In this document: positions 26,139 to 36,100 of the stretch, in pieces
How the letters are laid out: the number at the start of each line of letters is the position of its first letter
Numbering within the stretch: position 1 is the stretch's first letter
Translations under genes and position numbers: made by a program
The notes under the pieces: generated by a model
The model's database searches: none
What the model was told of the DNA's origin: nothing
The model's input: the letters and a program-made list of their open reading frames with translations, nothing else
Origin: Streptomyces sp. CB01201
GTDB taxonomy: Bacteria > Actinomycetota > Actinomycetes > Streptomycetales > Streptomycetaceae
Assembly: GCF_002803085.1 (NCBI RefSeq)
Contig: NZ_NNBJ01000001.1
Span: 802,617 to 866,616 of the forward strand
Direction of reading: 5' to 3'
Length of the DNA stretch: 64,000 bases

Positions 26139-26267
26139 CGCCGAGCCTTTCCACGGCCGGGGCTGTATCCATCGCACGGTTTCGCGTGGCCGCCGCCGTA
26201 CTGGTTGTTGAGGATCCGGTGCGGCGCCCCCGGCCCGTTGCGGCCGCAGAATCCTTGGGCGCGCGGG

Positions 26268-26828
26268 CTACCCGTGCAGTGCGCTCTCGACAGCCGAGGC
26301 CACCCGACTGCGTACGTTGCTGTCCTTGTCGGTGTTTACCGCAGGGGAGAGGGCCGTCACGTTCTGCCCGGACGGGGCCCGGCCGGGCGATGTGCCGGTG
26401 CCGTCTTCCACGACGAGGAAGTGCGTCTTCGGGAACTTGTCGCTGTTGAGGGCCACCGCGCCTTCCGGTGCCGCGCCGACCGTCAGGACGACCGTGCATT
26501 TGCGGGCCGCCAAGGTGGCCAGGTACGGCGCGGCGTTACCGGCGCTCTGCTCTCCCGCCACGGCGAGGTAACTCACCTTGGCGTGGGTTTTCGCCGAGGC
26601 ATCCTGCAAGCCGCCCCACACCTGACTGGCCGCCGCCTGGGCGATCCCGCTGTCCGGTGTGAGGAGACAGGCTTGCTGCTCGGTGTATGCGCGCGCTCGT
26701 GTGGGCGGGATGCGGGTATCGGTGGAGCCACCAGAAGTCACCAGGGCAATGACGGCGACCGCCGCGGTGGTCAGTCCCGCCGCACCGCCCAGCACCCAGC
26801 GCCGGTGCGCACCGTTCCATGCCTTCAC
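26268..26828 (-). CDS. Membrane-anchored BMP-like binding protein, 186 aa
   Basis: GTG 26828 has GGAGG 6 bases upstream, better than the in-frame GTG 26921 or ATG 26885. Residues 10-32 are a membrane anchor (WVLGGAAGLTTAAVAVIALV) without lipobox. The periplasmic-type part reads ACLLTPDSGIAQAAASQVWGGLQDAS, VSYLAVAGEQSAGNAAPYLATLAARKCTVVLTVG and HFLVVEDG, similar to the first lobe of BMP-family (Med/PnrA-like) nucleoside-binding lipoproteins. At 186 residues it is about half of a normal BMP protein and has only one lobe, so it is probably not a transport receptor. Divergent from the giant RHS gene. Confidence 0.65.
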   Translation of the reverse strand: MKAWNGAHRRWVLGGAAGLTTAAVAVIALVTSGGSTDTRIPPTRARAYTEQQACLLTPDSGIAQAAASQVWGGLQDASAKTHAKVSYLAVAGEQSAGNAAPYLATLAARKCTVVLTVGAAPEGAVALNSDKFPKTHFLVVEDGTGTSPGRAPSGQNVTALSPAVNTDKDSNVRSRVASAVESALHG

Positions 26829-27012
26829 GGCAATCCTCCCAAGAGCCCGGCGGGCCAGGCGGCCCGCATATCGAGCGCGCAGCATACGTGCATCCGGTGA
26901 CCCCGCTCGGGGCACCCCCACAGCTCACAACCAACCGCCGCCAGCGGCGAGGTATTGGTGTGACCTTGAGCTCGCAAAGATCTGTACTGGCCAAAACGGA
27001 AGCAACCAGACG

Positions 27013-27025
27013 ATCCCTGAGGGAT
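27013..27025. promoter_or_regulatory. Short palindrome between the BMP-like and RHS genes
   Basis: ATCCCT-G-AGGGAT in the 312-bp divergent intergenic region. A second dyad, GCACAC/GTGTGC, lies at about 27090-27115 in the RHS leader. No promoter consensus stands out in this region. Confidence 0.3.
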
Positions 27026-27140
27026 TCTCACGGGCTAGTAAATAAGCGGCCAAGAGCAGCCCTTGAGGGGTTTCCAAGTCGAAAGCGGAACCCGCACACT
27101 CTGTGAGTTTTGTGTGCCGATCTTGTCTGGAGTCTGTGCC

Positions 27141-30100
27141 GTGCGCGCTCGCCCCTTCCGCCGTCATCCCCGGTGGAATGCTCTACGTCGTCGGTGGCTG
27201 CGTGCCACCGCGATGGTGGCGTTCGTCGCCATGGCTCTGGTTCTGACGACGGAACAGGCCTCCGCCGATGGCGCCACGCTGCCCGCACTCTCCATGCCCC
27301 ACCTGTCCTGGTCGGCCCTCGCCGACTGGTTCCAGGACCCGACGTGGGGGCACATACCCCACCAGCGGGGCGGCACCGCGGCCGGACTGAGCCACCGGGC
27401 CGGCGCCGCGTCCACCCGCGCCGGTAAGGGTGCGGGGCGGGCTCCGGGGAAGGGCAAGGGCGAACTCGACGCCTACCACCCGTATGTGAAGGCCTCGAAG
27501 TCCGGCCCGAGCACGGCGATCGGCGGCTTCTCCGCGAAGACCAGCAAGCGAAACGCCGCCAAGTCCACCGCCACCGCGAGCGTCTTCGACAACGCGGACG
27601 GCACGACGACTCGTCAGATCGCCCAGAAGCCCGTCAACTACCGTGACGCCGACGGCAATTGGCAGCCCATCGACACCCGGGTCACCACCGGCGGTGACGG
27701 GCGTCTGCATGAGAGTGCCAACTCGCTCGGCATCGACCTCGCGCCCAGCAGCACCGACCCCGCCGTCGTCTCCGTCAGCACCGACGGCGACCACACCCTG
27801 TCGTTCGGCCTCCAGGGCGCGACCGCGGTCGCGGGCAAGGCCGACGGTTCCAAGGTCACCTACGCCGGCATCCTGCCCGCCACCGACCTGGCGGTCCAGC
27901 CGACCACCACCGGTGTCAAGGAAGCTGTCGTCCTGCACTCGGCGCAGGCCGCCAACTCCTGGACCTTCCCGCTCACTCTCAAGGGCCTGAGCGCCGTTCA
28001 GAACAAGGACGGCGCCATCGAGCTGCGGGACACGAGCGGCAGGATCGCCGAGCGGATCCCGGCCGCCTACGCCTACGACTCCAAGGTCGACCCGCGCTCC
28101 GGCGACCCGGCCACCACCTACGCGGTGAAGTACCGACTGACCGGTGACACCGGCCACCAGGCCCTCAAGGTCACGCTGGACACGAGCTGGCTGCACGACC
28201 AGGCCCGTGTCTTCCCCGTCACCGTAGACCCACCCGTCATCACCGACGGCTGGACCACCACCTACGCCGAGTCGGGCGCCACCGGAGACCACTCCTTCGA
28301 GCAGACGGTGAAGATCGGCTCGTACGACTCCGGCCCGCATTCCGCGGCCGCATACGTCAACCACTGGTACAGCGGCTGGGACGGCTCCAAGGTCACCGTG
28401 ACCGCGGCCGATCTGAAACTCTTCGCCACGTGGGCCTCCACCTGCACCCCGGAGCGCCTCGACGTCGCCCAGGTCACCAAGGCCTGGACACCGACCGGCG
28501 TCACCAGCTACCCGGGCCCCAGCTACGGCGCGTCCATCGGCAACGCCACGCCGTCCGTGCCCAACGCCTGTGCCAATACCGCCGCCAACCACAGCGTGGG
28601 CGACTGGGTCGACGTGCCGCTGACCACCGCGTCCATCCAGGGCTGGATGAACGGCACCACCCCCGACTACGGGCTCGCCGTCTACGCCGCCACCAACGAC
28701 TCGGTGCACTGGAAGCAGTTCGGCTCGTTCAACGACGGCACCCTGACCCCGCGCATCTCGGTGACCTACACCGGCACCACACCTCCGCAGGTCTACCAGC
28801 AGTACCCCAACAACAACGCCACCGCTTACACCACCACGCCCGAACTCACCGCGTGGTCCGGCGGCGCGGACTCGTCCGCCAACACCACCACCAAGTACCA
28901 GTTCCAGGTCTACGACAACACCAACACCAAGATCGTCGACTCGGGACTGCTCGCCACCGGCGACTATGTCGTCCCGGCGGGCAAGCTCAAGTGGGGCCAG
29001 AGCTACAACTGGACCGTGCAGTCCTACGACGCCGGCCTCTACTCCGGCGCCACCTGGTACTCGCTGAACATCCAGGTACCACAGCCACTGGTCACCTCCG
29101 GGCTGTCACAGAACAGCAGCGAGCACGGCTTCGACCCGGCCATCGGCAACTACACCACCGAGGACACCGACGCCACCATCTCCACCGTCGGCCCCTCGCT
29201 GGACATCACCCGCGACTACAACTCCCGTGACCCGCGCTGGACCGGCGCGTTCGGTGCCGGCTGGTCCGCGATCCCCGACTCCCGCGCCACCGAGCAGTAC
29301 AACCCCGCGGGCGCCGTAGTGTCCGCCGTCGTCAGTTACCCGGACGGGTCCCAGGTCGGCTACGGAAAGAACGGCGACGGCACCTTCTCGCCGCCCGCCG
29401 GCCGCTTCGCCACCTTCAAGTCGGTCACCGGCGGCTACTCCCTGACCGACAAGAACGACACCACCTACACCTTCACCCAGGTCTTGGGCTCCGGCGGCTA
29501 CGGTCTCACCGCAGTCACCGACGCCAACGGCCGCTCCCTCAACCTCGGTTGGAGCGGCGGCCACGTCACCAGGATGACCTCGGCGGTCTCCGGCCGCTCA
29601 CTCACCCTGACCTGGTCCACACCGTCAGGGGCCGGCGCCGCTCACGTGGCCACCGTCGTCACGGACCTCGCCGACCCGGCCGCCCCCACCAGCGCCCAGA
29701 CCTGGACGTACGGCTACAACGGGGACCAGCTCACCTCGGTGTGCGCGCCGCTGACCACCACGCAGTGCACCACCTACGGCTACACCTCGGGTTCGCAGTA
29801 CCAGAACGCCTCGCTCGACCTCGGCCCCCACGCCCTGTGGCCGATGGGGGAGGCGTCCGGGACCACGGCCCGGGACGCTGTCCTCGCCAACCAGGCCACC
29901 AACAACGCCACGTACAGCGGCATCACCCTCGGCGGATCCGGCCCGATGGCCGGAGGCACCGGTACGTCCGCCGCCTTCAACGGCACCAGCTCCTACGCAA
30001 CGCTCCCGTTCGACATGGGCAACAACACCGACTCGGGCGCGCTGTCCCTCTGGTTCAAGACCTCCGCCGGCCCCGGCGTCCTGTACTCCTACGCCTCCCA

Positions 30101-33100
30101 GCCCGTCACGGCCGGCAACTCGCCCGGCGCGTACACACCGACGATCTACGTCGGCACCGACGGCAAGCTGAAGGCCGAATTCTGGAACAGCGGGGGCATC
30201 GCCCCGATCAGCACCGGCGGAGCGGTCACCGACGGCAAGTGGCACCACGTGGTGCTGTCGGCAGCGGGAAACACCCAGTCGCTGTACCTCGACAGCGCCA
30301 AGGTCGGCTCCCTGTCGGGCACCGTCTCCATCCAGCCCGGTGTCGCCTTCGGCAAGAACCAGCAGTACAACACGCTCGGTTCGGGGTTCCTCGGGGGCAA
30401 CTGGCCCGATGAGCCGCACCAGAGCAGCAGCGACAAGACCGGTTACGCCACCTACTTCAACGGTTCCATCGCGGACGCCGCCTGGTACGACCGGCCGCTG
30501 GTCGCCGCCGATGTCGCGGCCCTCTACCAGTACGGCACGCATGCGGCGAACCTGCTGTCCTCCATCACCCGGCCGTCCGGCAAGGCCCACTCGGCCATGA
30601 CCTACGACCCGGCGACCACCACACTCACCCAGCTCACCGATGAGAACGGCGGCACCTGGAAGCTGGGCTCGCCCACCGTCTCCGGCTCCAGCCAGACCTA
30701 CCGGGGCGCGGTCCTGGGCGGCGCACCCGCCACCTACTACCGGCTGGGCGAGGCGGCCGGCGCTTCGCTCGCACTGGATGAGACGAGGGGCGGCACCGGC
30801 ACGTACAACGCCGTGACGCTCGGTGCCGCTGGCCCCTTCAGCGACCAGAAGGCCGCGAACTTCAACGGCACCGGCTCGTATGTGAAGGTGCCGGACGTCC
30901 AGAGCGGGGACACCTCCGCAGCGGCCGAACTCTGGTTCAACACCACCCACGGCACAGCGATCCTGATGAACGCGCAGAACGCGGCCATCGGAGCCGGACC
31001 GACCAGCATGGCGCCCCAGCTGTGGATCGGCAGCGACAACAAGCTGTACGGCGGCTTCTACACCAGCTCCGGGTCGGTGCAGATGGGCACCGCGGGCACG
31101 GTGACCGACGGCAAGTGGCACCATGTGCTGCTCTCCGCCTCGCCGACCAGCCAGACCCTTTACCTGGACGGCGTCCAGGCCGCCACCAAGACCGGCACCG
31201 CAGCGCTCGCCTCCGGCAGCCGCACCACCGACTACCTCGGAGCCGGCACCACCGGTGTCGGCTGGACCGGCCTGCCCAACGGCGCCGTCGCCTACTACAA
31301 CGGCACACTCGCCGAGGCCGCCTCCTACCGCACCGCGCTCACCGCGCAGGACGCCGCCGCACACTTCCAGGCGGGCCTCAACTCCACCGGGCTGCTCCCG
31401 GTGGAGACGGTCCGGGTCACCTCACCGGCCAACGCCGTCAGCACCTACACCTACGACGTCGACCACGGCGACCGGCAGCTCACTCACACCGACGGCCTGG
31501 GCAACACCACCTCGTTCGGCTACGACACCGGCGGCTTCGAGCACAGCGTCACCGACCCCAACGGCGCCATGACCGTCACCGGACATGACGTGCGCGGCAA
31601 CGTGGTCTCCGCGGCCACCTGCCAGGACCAGGCGGCCAACATCTGTTCCACGGAGTACTTCACCTACTTCCCCGACGACACAACCGCGCAGCTCACCACC
31701 GCCGACCCGCGCAACGACCTGGTGCTCACCCACCGCGACGGCCGTTCGGCATCGGCCACCGACCCGACATATCTGACCTCGTACACCTACGACGCCGCCG
31801 GCGACGAGACCGCCGTCACCGGGCCGCCGGTTGCCGGCTTCCCGTCCGGCCGCACCGCCACCAACACCTTCAGCGACGGGACCGCCGCCTTCCCCGCGGC
31901 CGACTCCGGCAATGTGCCCAAGGGCCTCCCGGTGCGGACGACCACGCCCGGTGGCGCGGTCAGCTCCGTGGCGTACCTGCACACCGGTGACATCGCCGCC
32001 GGCACGGACGCCGCCGGACTGGTCTCGACGTACGGTTACGACGGTCTGGGCCGGGTCACGTCCAAGAAGGTGGTATCCGACACCTTCCCCAACGGACTGA
32101 CGACGTCGTACGTGTACGACAAGGCCGGGCAGATCGTCGAGGAGGACGACCCGCAACTCACCGACCGGGTCACCGGCGCCACCCACGCGGCCGCCACCAC
32201 CACCGTCTTCGACATCGACGGCAACATCACCTCACAGACCGTCAAGGACACCAGCGGCGGCGACTCCTCGCGCACCGAGACCCAGACCTACGACGCGTAC
32301 GACCACGTGGCCACCAAGACCGACGCCAACGCGAACGCCGGCGGCGCCAACGGCGGCACCGACACGTATACGTACGACACCTCAGGCAACAAGATCCAGG
32401 AGGTGTCGAAGTCGGGCACCACCACCACATACGCCTACGACGACAACGGACACCTGCTGACCCAGTCGCTGATGTACACCGGCGACCCGGTCAACCCGAG
32501 GACCGCGACCGCGCTCGTGGAGTCCTCCCGCGCCTACGACCCCGCAGGCCGCCTCGCATCGGTCACCGACTCGATGGGCTCGACGACCTCGTACACCTAC
32601 ACCGACAACGGCCTCCTGGCGAACGCGACCAAGAAGAGCGCCGACGGCACCTCCTCCACGGTGCTGCAATCGATGACGTACGACGCGGCCGGCAACCGCC
32701 TGTCGCAGACCACCGGCAACGGCCAGACCATCACCAACTACACGGTGGACGCGGCCTCCAGAACCACCAGCACCGCCGTGGACCCCACCGGCGTCAACCG
32801 GGTCACCTCCGTCTCCTACACGCCCGACGACAAGGTCGCCACCAGCAACCAGCACGACTCCTCGGGCTGGGACCGCACCACGTCGGCCACCTATGACACG
32901 GCCGGCAACCAGCTGAGCAAGACCCTGTACGGGGACTCCTCCGGCCACCCCTCCGGCTGGTGGAAGCTCGACCAGAGCACGGGTGCCACCGTCACCGACT
33001 CCTCCGGCACCGGCTACACCGCCGCCGCCACCGGAGCCACCTGGGGCAACGGGGCCGCGACCTTCACCGCCACCAACGGCCAGCAGATCGCCACCAACGG

Positions 33101-36100
33101 TCCCGTGCTCGACACCAGCGCCTCCTACACCGTCTCCGCCTGGGTCAACATGGCCTCGCTGCCCACCCACAACACGACGATCGTCGCCCAGAGCGGCACG
33201 AACGCCAGCGCCTTCTACCTCCAGTACAACTACACGCACGCCGGCGCACCGCTGTGGGCCATGCTGCAAACCAACGCCGACACCGCCTCGCCGAGCTTCC
33301 CGGCCGCGTACTCGACGGCCGTACCCACCGCCAACACCTGGACCCACCTGGTCGGCGTCTACAACGTGGCCACCGGCACCAGCCAGCTCTACGTCAACGG
33401 CACCCTGTCCGGGACCGGCAGCGACACCACCCCGTGGAAGGCCGCCGGGCCACTGACCATCGGGGCCGGCAAGTACGCGGGCGCGGTCACCGACTTCCTG
33501 CCCGGCTCCGTCTCCAACGTCCAGGTCTACCCCCGGACGCTGACCGGCGCCGAAGTCAACTCGCTCTACGGCAACGGCCGTTCCGGTGGCACGGTGGGCT
33601 CCTCCAGCCAGCAGACCACCTCCTACACCTACGACAAGCGCGGCCTGCCCACGTCGATGACCGACGCCAACGGCCAGACCACGAGCTACTCCTACGACGA
33701 GGCCGGCAACCTCGCGGTCACCACCGCACCCGCCGTCCAGGTCGAGACATCCGGCGGCGCCCCCGTCACTCAGCGCCCGGTCACCACCAGCGGCTTCAAC
33801 ACCTTCGGCGAGGCCGTCGAGGAGGTCGACCCCAACGGCAACCAGACCACCACGGTCTACGACGCCAACGGCAACAAGGTCTCCCAGACCGAGCCGCCCT
33901 ACACCCCGGCCGGCTCCTCGACACCGGTCACGGCCACCTCGACCTGGACCTACGACAGCGACGGCAACCAGCTCACCTCGACTGCCCCTGGCGGCGAGAC
34001 CACGAGCTTCCTGTACGACCAGCTCGGTGACGTCGCCCAGATCACCGAGCCGGACGGCACGACGCTCCACTCCACCTACGACACCAACGGCGAGAAGCTG
34101 TCCTCGACGGACGGCACCGGCGCGGAACGCCAGGCCACCTACGACTATCTCGGCCGCCAACTCACCGCTACCACCCTGGAGCGCTACCCCTCCACAAAGA
34201 CCCTGACCAGCACCAACTCCTACGCAATCACCACCGGTAACCCTTACGGCACCAACCTGGCTTCCACCAGCACGCCGGGCGGCATCACCACGAGCTACAG
34301 CTACAACCGGGTGGGTGAGACCACCGCGGTCGTGGACGGAGCGGGCAACACCACCGCCTACACCTACGACTTCATGGGGAACCGGCAGAAGACCACGCAG
34401 CCGGACAACACCTGGAGCGAGACCGACTACGACGCGGCCGCTCGCCCGGTACTCAGCAAGCAGTACGACTCGTCGAACACCCTGCTCAAGCAGATCAGCC
34501 GGGTCTACGACGGCGTCGGAAACGTGCTCACCTCGACCGACGCGAACGGCCACACCAGTCACTTCACTTACGACGCCGCAGGCACCGTCACCCAGGAGAC
34601 CCAGCCGGTCACCGACACCACCTCGATCACCACGTCGTTCGGCTACGACGCGGCTGGCAACCGTACCCGCTTCACCGACGGACGCGGCAATTCCTGGCTG
34701 TACGGATTCACTCCGTGGGACCAGCAGGAGACGGTCCGACAGCCGTCCACAGCCCAGTACTCATCGGAGGCCGACTCCACGACGACCAACGTGTACGACG
34801 TGGACGGCCAACTGGCTTCCACTAGCCAGCCGGGCGGCGTCACCACCGTGATGACCTACGACAAGATCGGCAATATGCTGACAATGTCGGGGAGCGGAGC
34901 GGAGGCCGCAACCGCCACCCGCACCTTCACCTACGACGCCAACGGCAAGGTCAAGTCCGCCGCTACAGCGGAGGCCGGTGCCGCCGAAGTCAAGGATCAC
35001 CAGAGCGCCACCAGCGATACGTTCTCGTACGACGACCGGGGCAACCTGCTGTCGGCCTCTGGCTCTGCGGGGTCCTCCAGCTTTTCCTACAACAGCGACT
35101 CGGCACTGACGAGCCGCAGCGACGCGGCCGGCACCACCTCCTACGGCTACGACACCGCGGGCCGCCTCGCCACGCTCAACGATGCGGCGACCGGTACCGC
35201 CCTCACCTACACCTACGGCAAGCTCAACGAACTCTCGACCATCAAATACGGGACGTCCGGCCAGCTGCGCACCTTCAGCTACAACAGCGCCCACGACCTG
35301 ACCGGCGATTCACTCATGCAGGGCCTGACGACCGTCGCCGCCGTGACCTACGGCTACGACAACAACGGCAACGTCACCTCGAAGAACACCACCGGGGTCG
35401 CCGGGGCCTCTAGCAACACCTACACCTACGATCAGGCTGACCGCCTCACCTCGTGGAACAACGGCGCCGCCACCACCGCCTACTCTTACGACGCCTCGGG
35501 CAACCGGACTCAGGTCGGCGCGAATGTCTACACCTACGACGCCCGCGACCAGCTCACGTCGGACGGCACGCACACCTACGCGTACTCCGCCCGCGGCACG
35601 ATGACCTCGGACAGCTCCACGGCCAACGGCTCCACCGCATACTCCACGGACGCGTTCGGCAGTCAGATCACCGCCGGCACCCACTCGTACGCCCTCGACG
35701 CGTTCGGTCGGAACATCACCGACACGGAGACCACCGGTCACACATCGCGTACCTTCCAGTACTCGGGCGCGACCAACACTGTGGCTTCAGACGGCGAGTT
35801 CAGCTACAGCTACGACCCCTCGGGCTCACTCGTCGGCATCAACAGCGGCACGACGACCTCCTCGGGCGTTCTCGCGATGACCGACTCGCACAACGACGTG
35901 GTGGGCACCTTCACACCCGGCGCCAACACCCTCACGGGATCCGCCACCTATGATCCGATGGGCAAGGTCACAGTCGGCGCGGGCATGATCGGCCACCTGG
36001 GCTTCCAGTCCGGCTGGACCGAGGCCGACACTGGCAAGGTCGGCACCGCGTCCCGCTGGTACAACCCAGCGACAGGTACTTTCCTGAACAAGGACTCGGT

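Noticed and set aside
27063..27140. An upstream start for the RHS gene adding 26 residues
   Set aside because: GTG 27141 has a good ribosome binding site and gives a normal signal peptide length; the extension has none.
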